The notes beneath the pieces are model-generated. The model saw nothing but the letters and a program-made list of their open reading frames with translations, searched no databases and was not told where the DNA came from. Shown in pieces: positions 22,756 to 33,394 of a stretch of 64,000 nucleotides of DNA. The stretch is from Oscarella lobularis (Eukaryota > Porifera > Homoscleromorpha > Homosclerophorida > Oscarellidae), in the NCBI RefSeq assembly GCF_947507565.1, contig NC_089180.1, positions 2,418,001 through 2,482,000 on the forward strand, written 5' to 3'. A program made the translations under genes and the position numbers. Positions within the stretch are counted from its first letter, which is position 1, and each line of letters starts with the position of its first letter.

Positions 22756-25384
22756 AGCTCGACGTTTCTCCGCCGTGCACCTTCTATTTAAATATTTTTT
22801 TTGCTGGAAAACATTTTTAATGGTCAGATGTCTGAATGCCTTCTGATCTTGCAAACGCATCCCTAGCTACAAACCAGTTTGCATGAACGATAGTGATCGA
22901 CCATTCATAGCTAGGACTAGACGTCTTATATGCTAGTGTGGGAACACTTGTTCTTTCGCCAATGTTTTTCTTTTCTGGCTGAATTTAGTCTACGCCACGT
23001 TGATCTTGATTATGAGCCTGCCCCAAAGATATCGAACATCCGTTCGTCTGCTTCAGAATGGTTATCTTTAACATCTCCGACAAGCGAGTCAATTTGTTTG
23101 TCTGTAACGGCATGCACTGAAACACCTGGAACTGATGGCAATCTTAGCAGCGCGACGCTTAGCAGCGCGATGCTTAACCGCGCGACGCTTAACCGTTTGC
23201 GTAGAGAAGTAACGGACGTGTTTAATGTCATTTGGAGTATTTTCAGACTCTACGAAAGGCCGCACAATGACGCCTCGTCAATTGGTCATCGACGTTTCTC
23301 TCTATGCATTGAAGGAGATAAGTTTTAAATAATAAGGCGAAGTACTAAGTAGAAAACAACGATTATTTTAATTAAAAAATTACGTTGGTGTAACGGAATT
23401 GTTGAATTTGAACCCAGAGACAGAATTCTCCATTTTGGAGTTCAATGAACAGAATGCCTTACTGCAAGAAAACTACAGAAATTCTTAGGAAGAAATCGCG
23501 TCAGTGTGATTGTCAACAAAGGAAAAGGCTTTTGGTAAAAGCGATTGCGTAAATCGATTTGACTGGTATTAGTCTGGATATGTACTTAAAAATGAGCTAA
23601 AAATGAATAGGTATGCCACAGACCTAAATCGTTCTAGATTGCCGCTTTGGTGGAGGTCGATACAGGCGTCAAAAGAGATATGTGTCAAGTCGCAGTCAAG
23701 TGGCGAAAAGTATCCACTCATTCATTTCTCCGCAAAAGAGCTGCAGAACGGTTCACGGACGGCTTGGTAACGCGCATAAATTAGTTCTGTAGCTAAAGAA
23801 ACCTAAAGGATATTTGTTCAAACGATAAGCAAAAAAATGGAATTCGAAGTTGCAACGTCACTTTTCGCTCATCGGCGACAGCATTGATAAATTCAGATTC
23901 TTTAGCTGTATCGCTCGTTCCGGCTGAAAGCTTCTGGAAGAACATGGTACATTTAAAACATACTTTAGGTAACTACAACAGAATCTGATGTGCACTCACC
24001 ATTAAAGAGTTTTCGATGGCAACATTTGTTACGTCAAAACACTTCATTTTTGCTTTAGAACCTGGTTACCAATGAGACAAAACATTAATTATAATCATAC
24101 GTATCCAAACTCCACGAATAAACATATTTATTCGTACGGTCAATTTATACCTCACCGGGAAGCGACCTGCTCCGCCACGTTTATCCGTCAGCAAATATAG
24201 GGTTTTATTTGTATAGACAGTTTTAGAATTGTCCTATAGTGTTTATTTGTATAGTTTCAAACGGTAGTGCGGATTTCATAGTACGGTGTGGCTAGAGTCA
24301 CGGTACCGTCACTCAAGTCTCACGGCTTGGAGTCACGGTAATCTACCGTGCGCTATATTACGTCATAGTAAATTTGCCGAGCCGCTGCCAAGCACTCTCC
24401 TACGTCCGAGACTTCGGGAAGCTAAAAGCTTGAGCTGAGCGGGCAGTGTTTCGTCCGTCATCCTGAGTACAGAAAAACGTCGGGACATCGACGCTATGCT
24501 CTATAGAAGCCTTTTGTAAGCAAGCATGCGCAGTTAGTTCTTTCGAGAACTTAGCGAGTGACTGCATTGTCATGTTTTATTTTTTATTTTTTTATTGATC
24601 TATTTTTATTTAGGGTTGTGACATCCTCTGCAAAACCATGTGCTACTCCTGGGTTCCTTAATAACACTCGCACAACGAAAGTGATACCAGTTAAGTCAAG
24701 AATCGCAGCATATAGATTTGGGATCATCACTTAAAGCACCCTGACATGCATGGCAACGCCATGGACGGCCCTCAACTTTTGCTTGGCGTCTTCAACGAGC
24801 AGCCAGGCATCTCGGGTGAAGTATCGACGAATCGATGTAATGTCAACATCCTCAATTCGAGCAGCATCCGGTATGTTTTCCGGTTTGCTCTCCACGTCTT
24901 CTTCCTGTATTTCTATGTCTAGAGTAACCATTGCTTTGCAAGGTCTTTGTTACTTTGCTTGTAACTGACCTTCCCGCAAAGGCAGCTGTTCTTTCTCACA
25001 CGCTGTTCAATGGAAAACACGGCTGCAGCTACTACACTATCAAGGAAGAATTTGTTCTCTAGGGCCGTGGTCATGCACGCATATACAGCCACAAGCCCAT
25101 GTTGGAGACGAGATCGCATCAAAGCATATTAAAAAATGCAAAATTTTAATTGGAAAAAACGTCTAACAAGTCAAAAAGCTTTTCGCTAACAATTTATTTT
25201 ATACAAAGACCTGTTTTGAAAATCAAGAGAGTTTCCCCTTTAGCTCGCTTGAATAGCTTCGATTTATCTTGAAGTGTAGGAATCGACTATGGTAAAGTCC
25301 CAAATAAAAGCCGCGGCCCAAGTCAATAGTAGCAGCAAAAAAAGTGCGGTCTCTATTCGAGCGTGAGGGTTATATTTCTCGTAA
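22756..25384. other. AT-rich stretch, no clear gene
   Basis: A 15-bp tandem repeat (CTTAGCAGCGCGACG, about four copies) lies at 23143-23200. The minus-strand frames at 25122-24919 and 24931-24731 (with DITSIRRYFTRDAWLLVEDA) resemble pieces of an uncharacterised multicopy invertebrate protein, but I cannot name it. Confidence 0.35.
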
Positions 25385-25892
25385 AAACGTTCGCAATGGT
25401 ATCGAAGTGGCTTTGCCTTAATTGTGCAAAAACCAGTGCAACACATTTTTCAAGTTAGTGCGCGGCCCGTTCAAGGCACTCGATTGCGGCCGAACGGCGA
25501 GAAACTACGTAGCGGATCAAATGTAACGTTCAAAAGAGAGCCGACGAACGCGGCAGACACGCATGCGATTCGGGTACTGTTTGACAACGAAACGGTTGGT
25601 TACCTCAAGCGGAACGTTGCGAGAATTCTTGCTCCATTCTTTGACCAAAAGAGAGTACTGATCTTTGAGTAAGGAAAGTCGCTCTCGAAGATCGCTCTTA
25701 TCATGTTAAGAGATATTATCCATTTTTTGCAGGGGAATCCATACTTTTCCGATGCTGGAGGGAGTAAAAGCTGGAGACACCGCGTGTGGGACGTAAAAGT
25801 AAAGTGTGAAGTACTGGCGGACAAAAATGAAAGTGATGACATCAAGCGATATATCCAAAAATTTGCCAACAATGACTTTTATACTTGGTAGG
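25385..25892 (+). CDS. HIRAN-domain protein (partial, intron-containing)
   Basis: The frame opens after a stop at 25382-25384. It contains GSNVTFKREPTNAADTHAIR and VLFDNETVGYLKRNVARIL, which fit the HIRAN core (R-E-P-x-N-x-x-D-x-x-A-I, V-G-Y-x-x-R). HIRAN domains bind single-stranded DNA ends in HLTF-type helicases and also occur alone in marine-invertebrate proteins. A second exon (25733-25892) reads NPYFSDAGGSKSWRHRVWDV and ends ANNDFYTW. A donor GT at 25655 keeps frame with the acceptor AG at 25731-25732 (78 bp). The stronger GTAAGG at 25669 would shift frame. No start ATG is in frame, so an upstream exon or truncation is likely. No SNF2 helicase follows. Confidence 0.6.
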
Positions 25893-25903
25893 ACACAAAT
25901 CAC

Positions 25904-26104
25904 GCTCCTGGTGACGTCAGACACCTTGGCGGAAAGTCAATTATTAGTCCAGTGACCAGTGGCGACGACGAATGTTCTAAGAAAAAAGAGGACCATAGCA
26001 CGACTTGGGAGCAGGAGAAAAGTGAAGAGAGTCAAGTGGTTGTAACAGGAGAATACGTTCGCGACTGGAGATATAGGAAAGAGAAGCAAAAGAAGACGAC
26101 GTAA
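25904..26104 (+). CDS. Charged open frame after the HIRAN gene
   Basis: A 66-residue frame, SGDDECSKKKEDHSTTWEQE followed by a Lys/Glu-rich tail (RYRKEKQKKTT), has low complexity. It could be a further exon of the HIRAN gene or chance coding in purine-rich DNA (25975-26185). No splice pair links it to the HIRAN frame without a stop. Confidence 0.2.
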   Translation, partial: APGDVRHLGGKSIISPVTSGDDECSKKKEDHSTTWEQEKSEESQVVVTGEYVRDWRYRKEKQKKTT

Positions 26105-26169
26105 AGAAAGAAGAAGAAGACGAGTGTTTGGGAGAGGAGAGGACAAAAGAACCCGAAGGATGGAGGAGA

Positions 26170-26335
26170 GAGAAGAGAGGACCCGAGCAAGCGCCCACCC
26201 CCGCTGTTAGGCCCAAAATAGTGTACAGGGTAAGTTACACTCTGTGTAAACGCCCACTCAAACACGGGACATTGCATCGGTTGCGCACCTGCATTGCATC
26301 AGTCGCGCACGTACAAATGGCTAAGCGGCATGCAT
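26170..26335 (-). repeat. Dispersed 150-bp repeat, copy 1
   Basis: The reverse complement matches 52612-52775 with few differences (shared words GTACGTGCGCGACTGATGCA and GATGCAATGTCCCGTGTTT). Here it abuts the truncated integrase end of a Gypsy element. In the other copy it abuts a Helitron 5' end. Confidence 0.85.
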
Positions 26336-26448
26336 CTTACGACGTTGCATTCAAATGCTCGGCGATTTTCTAGCACAGACAGCACGGGAGGAATGTTTCG
26401 AAGACAGCAAGAGAGTTCAGAGTCGTCAAGACGTCGACGGCGAGTCTC

Positions 26449-28203
26449 TCAAACGGTTCCCCGACTGGCAATGGTTGAAGTCGACCGGTTTGTGGGCGGG
26501 GCCAGTGAATCGACTGCTCCGACCTTCTTCGGATCAACGGCAATTCTGTCCGGAGTGACGAGAAATCCGAGGTAACGTAGCTCGCGGCTTCCTATCTCGC
26601 ACTTTGTGGGCTTCAATTTCAGGTTTGCCTTTTTGAATCGATCGAATACGTTTTTCAGATCGACGAGATGCGTCTCGAAGTCACGTGAATAGACGAGGAC
26701 ATCGTCTCTGTAAACTAGACAGCTCATCCACTTCAGTCCGAGTCCATGGCCCGTTGGAATGTACTCGGTGCATTGCAGAGCCCGAAGGGCATGACCAGGA
26801 ACTCGAAGAGCCCGGCGGGTGTCGCAAAGGCTGTCTTTTCAATATCGGATTGTGCGATAGGAATTTGCCGGAAGCCAGTCCTCATGTCCAGTAAGCTGAA
26901 GTACAGGTTTCCAGCGAGCGAATCCAGGCTCCCATCAACGCGAGGTATGGGATAGCGATCCTTCTTCGTGATTTCGTTCAACTTCTGATAGTTTACGCAG
27001 AATCGTGAAGATCCATCGGGCTTGTCCGCCAAAACGACGGGGCTTGACGACGGCGACTGCGATTCTCGAATTAACCCAGCCTCAAGCATCGATGATGTTT
27101 GGCGCTCGATCTCGTCTTGAACCGGCGGAGACACGCGATACGGCGGTCTGTTCACGGGCTGTGCGTCTCCCGTGTCGATTCGATGATGGACTCCACGGAT
27201 TCGTCCGAGGTCTTCGGGACCCGACGAAAAGATTCCAGCATAGGCATCAACTAAGGCGGAAAGCTCTTGGATTTGGTTGTCCGTCAGCTCCTCGTTAATC
27301 TTCACAACTCCGCTTGGCTTCCATAAGTGGTCCTCCGGCGTCTTCTCGGGTATCTTCACCTGCTCCATGCTCGGCAGTTTCAGAATGACCGGATTTCGAT
27401 CGCAGCTTGGCGCAATGACGCAAACACTGCGACTTGATTCGGTGGGTACCGATGTTGCCGAAGCTGTCTTCTGAGAATCGTCTTCAAGGAAAGCACCGAG
27501 CATTTTTACGTTGGCTTTCAACTCGCTAGGGGCCTTAAAAGTCACCAACCCCGTTCCAAAGTCCATATTCACCTTGTAGTCCACTAAGAAGTCCCACCCG
27601 AGGAGAATCGGAAACGTGAAATTCTCCGCGACTTCGAATAGATGGACGACGCGTACAGGACCAATTTCTAGCTCGAGATCGACGATTCCGGCCACGGACA
27701 TTGTGCTTCCATCTTCGACGTTGTTTCATTGGGACGTCGATCTCCTCCAGAAACGCCTTAGACACCAGGGAAGTTGACGCAGCTGAGTCGAGGATGCATA
27801 TCACAGGAGTAGTCCCGTTCACTCTGAGTTCACAACGAGAAATTTCGTTTCGACGACCCTCACTTGTAGGTTCCTCCGTTGCGGCACAGCGTCCCATTAC
27901 GTTCACCTGTGGCCTTGCATGTTGGGAGGTATTGACTTGCGTCGGTGCGGGCGCTGGTTGCGTGACAGCTGGCTGACTAGGCACAGGATTGACGTATTGC
28001 GGCATTCCTCCGTAGGTTGGGTAGGCGGGCGGCACTGCTTGAGGCATCAATGGCATTCCTTGCTGCTGCATCATCGCTGGCATTCTTTGCTGCACGGGCA
28101 TCTGCATCGGAGCTTGCGGACCGGAAATCGGCGAATAGCCTCCTGACGGCCATATCGGAAATCCCGGCATCCCGAACGTCATCGGCGGCGTTGGCGTCGG
28201 GCA
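26449..28203 (-). pseudogene. Gypsy gag tail, protease and reverse transcriptase
   Basis: After the Pro/Gln/Met-rich linker comes the aspartic protease with ICILDSAASTSLVSKAF (active-site triad D-S-A instead of D-T-G or D-S-G). After a frameshift near 27710, ILLGWDFLVDYKVNMDFG is the protease flap end. RT begins LTDNQIQEL and includes RFCVNYQKLNEITKKDRYPI, FSLLDMRTGFRQIPI (first Asp) and FLVMPFGLCNAPSTFQRAMD. A second frameshift near 26730 precedes the catalytic box, which reads YRDD rather than YxDD with Leu/Val/Met. The RT end, LKPTKCEIGSRELRYLGFLV, is intact. RNase H is missing. Confidence 0.85.
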
Positions 28204-28793
28204 GGGCGTCGGTAGTCTCGTTCCCAGCCCCTCCCCCTCCGTTAATATCACTACGGGGAGAGGGTCTGGGGACATGCCTTTGATCTCGTTGTGCACCGCT
28301 CCCCCCGATTTTGGGCGGGCGATAATTGGATGACGTAGTAGCGGCGAAGTAGCAAGTGCACGCGCGAAGTAGCGATTCAGCTTTTCGCGTCGATTTCTAG
28401 CTACATTACAGTACGGATCGCGAGTCGCTCTATAGGGTATGCAAAGGGGCGCTGCAGAACGGTTTCGCCGGTATAGAGACCTGCGCTCGTGTGCGCTTAT
28501 CTCGCACTGCACTCGCCGACTACTGCCGGCGAAACCGTTTTGCAGCGCATACCCTATATAGCGAGATTCTCGCGATCCGTGTAGCTAGAAATCGACGCGC
28601 AACGCTGAATCACGTGTGCACTTGCTACTTCGCGCGTGCACTTGCTACTTCGCGGCCACTACGTCATCCAATTATCGCCCACCCAAAATCGGGGGGAGCG
28701 GTGCACAACGAGATCAAAGGCATGTCCCCAGACCCTCTCCCCGTAGTGATATTAACGGAGGGGGAGGGGCTGGGAACGAGACTAGGGCGTCGG
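28204..28793. repeat. 9-bp target-site duplication pair
   Basis: GGGCGTCGG occurs at 28204-28212 and at 28785-28793, exactly flanking the inserted element. Nine bases is typical of Mutator-like transposons. Confidence 0.9.
28213..28784. mobile_element. Complete foldback element (MULE-type) inside Gypsy gag
   Basis: The ends TAGTCTCGTTCCCAGCC and their reverse complement sit exactly at the 9-bp duplication. Arms of about 240-250 bp pair along most of the element: 28250-28330 with 28670-28750, and GGCGAAACCGTTTTGCAGCG near 28523 with its inverse near 28450. Each arm carries its own hairpin (GGGGAGAGGGTCTGGGGA against the terminal CCAGCCCCTCCCCCTC). No coding capacity is seen, so it is non-autonomous. 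The Mutator-like transposase at 8.2-9.6 kb is a plausible kind of source, not a shown one. Confidence 0.9.
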
Positions 28794-29690
28794 CAATGCG
28801 AAACTCTGTCCCGTATTCGGATACGCGACTGCTGTGGCGCTCTTCTCCTTCGCCATTCTTTTCTTACAATCAGCTATTCGATGGCCCGGCTTCTTGCAGT
28901 AGAAACACGGTCGAATCTTCGGGTCGTTCACCCGCGGCGCCTCGCTCGTCATGGCAGCGACGACAGCGGACCGGTCTTTGTTCCGTAGCAGCTTGATAAT
29001 TTTGCTTTGCTGTTCGATCAGTCGAGACATGGTCGCCTCCGATTCGCTTCTCTCGGACGTCGTAGCTGTCAGGATCGGGTGATGTTCGCTTCTGATGGTT
29101 TGAGGATAGTTCTGTTTCTTCCAGACTTGTTCAGCTTTTTCCGCCGAAGCGATGGCGTCGGTCAGGCTTGCCGGCGTGTCCCTCTCCATCTCCACCTGGA
29201 ACTCATGTCGGAGTCCCTCAGTGTACCACAGCACGATGGCGGCGATAGAATGTCCCTGCGGATCCACTTCCTGTAATCGGAGGAGGGCATTCCGATACCT
29301 TGAGCTGTATGTGGCGACGTCTTCATGTCGTCCCTGCCTGATCCCGATGAGCGCTCGCGTAAAATGTTGCATCGGGTTCTTCGGCCCGAACGTCGTACGT
29401 ATGAATAACTCGAACTCGTCCCACTCCAGTTCTTCGTCGCCGAGCATGAGCGCGCGGTACTCCGCCTGCGCTCGGCCTCGTAGGTGCGCGATCGCCTGCT
29501 TGAACTTCGCGCGGTCACTCCATCGCTCCAGTTTCGCGATGGCATTGATTTGGAAGAGCCAATCTTCGTAGTTTTCACCTGCGTCGCCGTGAAACTTGTC
29601 GATGCGAGCGGCGTAGCTAATTCCTTCCTCTTGCTCACGCCGAGGTCTGATTTCTTCCTCCTGCGGCGGCGGCTGTCTTCGACGTGGCAT
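28785..29690 (-). pseudogene. Gypsy gag (interrupted)
   Basis: Begins MPRRRQPPPQEEEIRPRR at 29690; the frame stays open upstream to 29798. The retrotransposon-gag core contains NYEDWLFQINAIAKLERW, FKQAIAHLRGRAQAEYRAL and FGPKNPMQHFTRALIGIRQG. A CCHC zinc knuckle, CFYCKKPGHRIADC, lies near the end. Gag packages the element RNA. The frame runs into the inserted foldback element, whose 9-bp target duplication (GGGCGTCGG) encodes the residues at the junction. The Pro/Met-rich tail (GMPGFPIWPSGGYSPISG) resumes at 28203 in the same polyprotein. Confidence 0.85.
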
Positions 29691-30097
29691 TCTCGTTGTG
29701 CGCTTTTCCGAAGCTGACCTCTTATCTCGGGCGGCAATCTGTGGCGCGTCGAGTTTCAGCTGTGCACTTCGCGGGCGCGCGTCGAAAATATGCAACAATT
29801 GCTGCTGCGCGGCGAATTCTTCAGCTGAGCTAGATAAGGTCCGAAGGCGCGCTGATTACTTGCAGCTGAACCTTCGCAAACGCGCTCAAAGTCCGAAAAC
29901 GCGTAAACTAACGCTCGTTCGAGGCGGCTTCGATCGTCCGTCTACTAGCGGTGAAAATCGACGTGCAGCTCGTGCAGAGCTTATTCCTGAAGTGACGACT
30001 TCCGCTGACTATTCCGAAGCAGGATCGACGAATTTCACACGAAATGGTAGGTAGGAAGGGCGACTCGGTCGGTGATCGAGTGTTCTTTTCCCTCCTA

Positions 30098-30113
30098 CCC
30101 GGATTCTCCACCA
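30098..30113 (-). promoter_or_regulatory. Primer binding site of the 26-30 kb Gypsy element
   Basis: On the minus strand TGGTGGAGAATCCGGG is complementary to a tRNA 3' end: CCA, discriminator A, seven acceptor bases and a five-base T-stem arm. Confidence 0.55.
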
Positions 30114-30300
30114 AAACTGTTGAGCTCGGTACTCCTTACTATGATCCGCTCACGAAGGATCCGGAGGCCAAAACTGTCTTTATTGGTAACATCTTCCACT
30201 TATATACTACTACAACTAGAACGCGCGCTATCTGTCCTACTAGACCCTACTGAGGCCCTCACGAAGGCAAGCCCTAATCTCTGGTTTGACGAGCCATTTT
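30114..30300 (-). promoter_or_regulatory. Probable 5' LTR part with TATA and poly(A) signals
   Basis: On the minus strand TATATAAG (30206-30199) is followed by AATAAA (30184-30179), and the primer binding site follows at 30113. This is the order expected of an LTR promoter/R region. The outer LTR boundary was not found because no second LTR is present. Confidence 0.45.
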
Positions 30301-31037
30301 TCGATTAGTGAATTCGGTCGCGAAATATGGCCGTTTTTAGAAGAGTTAGGTCGTTTTTTCCTCGCCACTTTGTCGAAATCGTGCTGTATCCCACGAAATA
30401 GGCGACGAATCAAAAAAATGGCCCGAAATCGCTTCGCATGAGAGAAATCTTGCACGAAAAATACTTACATCGACTATTTTAGTCGCCATTGCTGCGGTCG
30501 ACGCGAAACCGCCACGGATTCGGCTTCGTTGCAAAGCGTTAGTGCGATGAAACAACGTAATGATTACGTAGCTAGAAGGCGTGACAAGTCTCTAAATTAG
30601 ACAAGTGCCGCCTTATCCTAGCAACAGTAGGATATTACCACCTTAATTAAGCATTACTTTACGCACATGAAAGCTTTACCCGATCCGTCTTCGGCGGTTC
30701 GTCGCGGTGGTTTTCAGCACATTTACTGGGGCATTTTCCATCGCGAGACGTGCTCCTTTCTCTTGTTATAGTGCAGAACTGATACGAAAGCTTTGTTTAG
30801 AAGCGTTAAAACGTAAATAGAGGCGTTAAACCCTTTCCTTTCATGAACTTTAAGTTACCAGTGCTATTAATATTGTGGGCTTGGGCTTCGGCCGCTTCTA
30901 TGGAAGGAGCAAAGTCGGAGGCATTCACGCTTCAATCTGTTGCGGAAAGCCCTGGCACGCTGTCAAAGCAGGTAAGAAGTGTCAGTGCTGGTGCCAAACC
31001 AAACCGTTAAGGAGGGTCGACAAAGCGAGATTGACAG

Positions 31038-31280
31038 CCGTGCTCTCGTTGCGGAGCGAAGAGCCATAGCTCATCGGAGTGCTGGTTCAAAGACAAAACG
31101 TGCAATTTCTGCAGGTCGATTAGACAATTGGAGAAGGTCTGCAGGAAAAAGGAGACCCAGATGAAACTGACGCCGGCTATGAAGGCGACGCAAAAGCCTA
31201 AACCGCGAACGCACGGCGTAGCGGCGGAGCCGGAGGCGGACGTCGAGTACTACCTCGACGCCATCAATTCAGATGTCTAG
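31038..31280 (+). pseudogene. Gypsy gag fragment with double zinc knuckle
   Basis: The frame reads PCSRCGAKSHSSSECWFKD then KTCNFCRSIRQLEKVC. The first knuckle keeps C-C-H-C; the second has lost its His (expected G-H, found R-Q). A Lys-rich tail and DVEYYLDAINSDV follow, then TAG at 31278-31280. Pairs of knuckles joined by a W/Y/R-F-K-x linker are typical of K02A2.6-like Gypsy gag-pol proteins. Only 80 residues remain, and no protease or RT follows. A separate 55-codon frame upstream (30843-31010) is discussed under rejected items. Confidence 0.6.
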
Positions 31281-31528
31281 ATAACCCAATTATGGTCATT
31301 TCCGTTTATGAGAGACGATTCTAATTTATTTCTATTAGAAAACAATAACATGTTTTTATGCTTCAATAGCTTCTGCCCCTACAAGTTGTGCAATCAGTGT
31401 TACGATCAGGAATTTAACACTTTGTTTGCCTTACTGCCCTACTTCTGTTGACTCTTATTATCTGTTGTTTCTCAAGTCAATGGGTAATGTGATTTTCTGT
31501 CTCAAAAAGAATATACTGCCCTTATGAA

Positions 31529-32201
31529 CAGGAGGGAAAAACCACTGCGCATGTGTATGTTGCTAGAAGGATTTATATAACGGCACGTGATTGCGAGCCA
31601 ATCAGGAGCGCTCATTAGAGTGGCGTATCTCGGTTATCCCACTCTTCCGGTCTATACACCACTCTTCCGGCGTATACACCACTCATCCGGGTTAAAAGTA
31701 GAAGATCGCGTTCGAATTCGCGTTCGAATTCGCGCTCCTGATGGACTCGCAACACTCGGGGCGAGGGTCTCGCCCTAGGCTTCGCCTTGGGCCAAACCCC
31801 GCCCCTCGTGCTCTAAACAGCGTATCCCACTCGCCGCAGTTGTGTAACATATACTTATAGGCTTCCGGCGTGTTTTTCTAAGACTATGCTGGATTCCTCC
31901 CCGTTACGCCAGGGGAGTCTGGCCCAATGCGCACTCTGTGATAGAGCGATCCATCGAAATACAGAGACACACTGGGCGGGACAGACAATGACGTAGCAAA
32001 TCATTGTGAGATCAAGTAGCAAATTCGTCCAGCTGAGGCGTGAAATGCGAAACTAGGCCTTTATCATTCTTTTGTTTGGCAGAAGTCTTTCCCTTAGGCA
32101 GTCCTTCCTGTTCTTAGGCCGAAACGTTATTTAGCAATGTATCCAATTTAGCATATAATTGTGTGCAATGTTTGCACATGCGCAGTGGTTTGTCCCTCCT
32201 G
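31529..32201. mobile_element. TIR element, non-coding
   Basis: CAGGAGGGAAAAACCACTGC at 31529 is repeated inverted at the right end (to 32201; CAGGAGGGACAAACCACTGC on the minus strand), and similarity continues through GCGCATGTG. CTGCCCTT occurs on both sides (31516-31523 and 32202-32209), but the left copy is five bases away from the terminus. The interior (673 bp in total) has a short tandem CCACTCTTCCGG repeat (31639-31690) and no transposase. An 8-bp duplication with CAG-type ends would suit hAT. Confidence 0.6.
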
Positions 32202-32256
32202 CTGCCCTTTTAAATACTTTCTTTAGGTTTGAGCCTGACTAATCGACGTTTCAGTC

Positions 32257-32703
32257 TTGGACTCCTCAGCATGTCATCCACGTGCTGTCGCGCGTGCCTC
32301 TGGGACGCAACGATCGAAGTATTCAGTTGACGGCATCATGTACCGCAGCTTTGCGCGTGAGGCTCAGCGAAAGAAGCTGGCGATCGCTAACGGGAAGGAG
32401 AGGACGACAGAATGGTACGAAACGTCGATTCTGAAGCAGATAAACGCTCTGCGCAGCTCAAACAACTTGTTCGACATCGTTCCTACGACGAACACGGACG
32501 TTAGCGTTCGCATTTTGGCGCGAACTTCCCTCAAGCCCGATAATATAGATACACCACGCTCGAATATACAGCAAATGCACTGTTCTTACGACCATTATCA
32601 AGACGCGGACAATCAAATAACTCTCTGGCCGTCACGTCAAACCAAAAAAATCTGTTATGGTCGGCGAAATAAATTTTTGTTCAAACGCCATCATTGGCTG
32701 TGA
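32257..32703 (+). CDS. Unassigned open frame, 148 codons
   Basis: Open from 32257, with an ATG at 32338 giving MYRSFAREAQRKKLAIANGK and TTEWYETSILKQINALRSSN. It follows a GTTTCAG acceptor-like site. No family recognised. The second half (QTKKICYGRRNKFLFKRHHW) looks non-coding. It may be chance. Confidence 0.2.
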   Translation: MDSSACHPRAVARASGTQRSKYSVDGIMYRSFAREAQRKKLAIANGKERTTEWYETSILKQINALRSSNNLFDIVPTTNTDVSVRILARTSLKPDNIDTPRSNIQQMHCSYDHYQDADNQITLWPSRQTKKICYGRRNKFLFKRHHWL

Positions 32704-33148
32704 GTAAAGCAAGCACCATCCTTTCGTTCAGAACTTGGAGCGAGCGTTTTGCGAAGCGAGCTCTAATGCCGCTGCCAACAGTCTCTTCGAGCCGTGTTCA
32801 ACACATGCGGCTTTTCGATCGCCGGGCGAGCGTCTCAATCGAAGAGACGGGATCACATCAATGACCTTCCACCTGCCGAATTCTGGCTTTTCGGCCATTG
32901 CAAGCACCCGGATAAATAGTTTTGCTCATTACATGTATGTAATCATCAGTTCAAAGCAGGGTTCGAAGGCCCCCCCGCATCGACGTCCTTAACTTGAACA
33001 GTCGATTCACTGCTTTCCTGCATGCCGATGGTGAACAATGAGGACTTCCGCTGCAAGAACGAGTCGATGTGCCGAAATTCGAACGCTAAGGTCCATACTT
33101 TTATAGTTATTTAAACTCGTTTCGAAGCTAAAGATCGAACACGTCGAG

Positions 33149-33394
33149 ATGACATCTTTCTCCAGGATGAGAGTCTACCTTGCAGCGCAGGTCTTTTCAC
33201 TAATTTTTATTCCTGTTGACATTACTGTGAAGTTCATGAGCCAAAGTGTTGCCAGTGCCCTGAAGCATTACGAAATTGAGGGGTTTTCCGAAACTGCCCG
33301 CTTCTGTCGTATGTTCGACAGAGCTTTCGACGCATTAAATGCTTGTGCCGTTCTAACGATCCTAAACCTTTGCGTAGAGGTTTCAGAAGCTTAG
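33149..33394 (+). pseudogene. P-element/THAP9-type transposase fragment (plus strand)
   Basis: FSRMRVYLAAQVFS, then SQSVASALKHYE and SETARFCRMFDRAFDALNAC follow the pattern of P-type transposases of marine invertebrates (K-M-R-V-x-L-A-x-Q-V-L-S-x-S-V...F-D-x-x-N). About 14 extra residues between AAQV and MSQSV are pyrimidine-rich and may be an unspliced mini-intron. No catalytic Asp cluster is present. Confidence 0.55.

Larger units (their letters stand above)
26420..30113 (-). mobile_element. Gypsy LTR retrotransposon, internally deleted, with nested foldback
   Basis: Read on the minus strand: primer binding site (30113-30098), gag (about 29690 down), interrupted by a 572-bp foldback element at 28784-28213, protease, reverse transcriptase, then a jump from the start of the RNase H connection (LAPPTNRSTST, near 26480) straight to the integrase core start (LPVGEPFERLAVDVL), then truncation near 26420. 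No 3' LTR is present. Frames change near 27710 and 26730. It could not transpose by itself. Confidence 0.85.

Noticed and set aside
30843..31010. Small ORF with signal-peptide-like start (MNFKLPVLLILWAWASA) and a CAG|GTAAGA donor
   Set aside because: Looks like a first exon of a secreted protein, but the sequence immediately downstream is a Gypsy gag zinc-knuckle fragment in another frame, so the hydrophobic start is more likely retroelement-derived or chance. No second exon fits.
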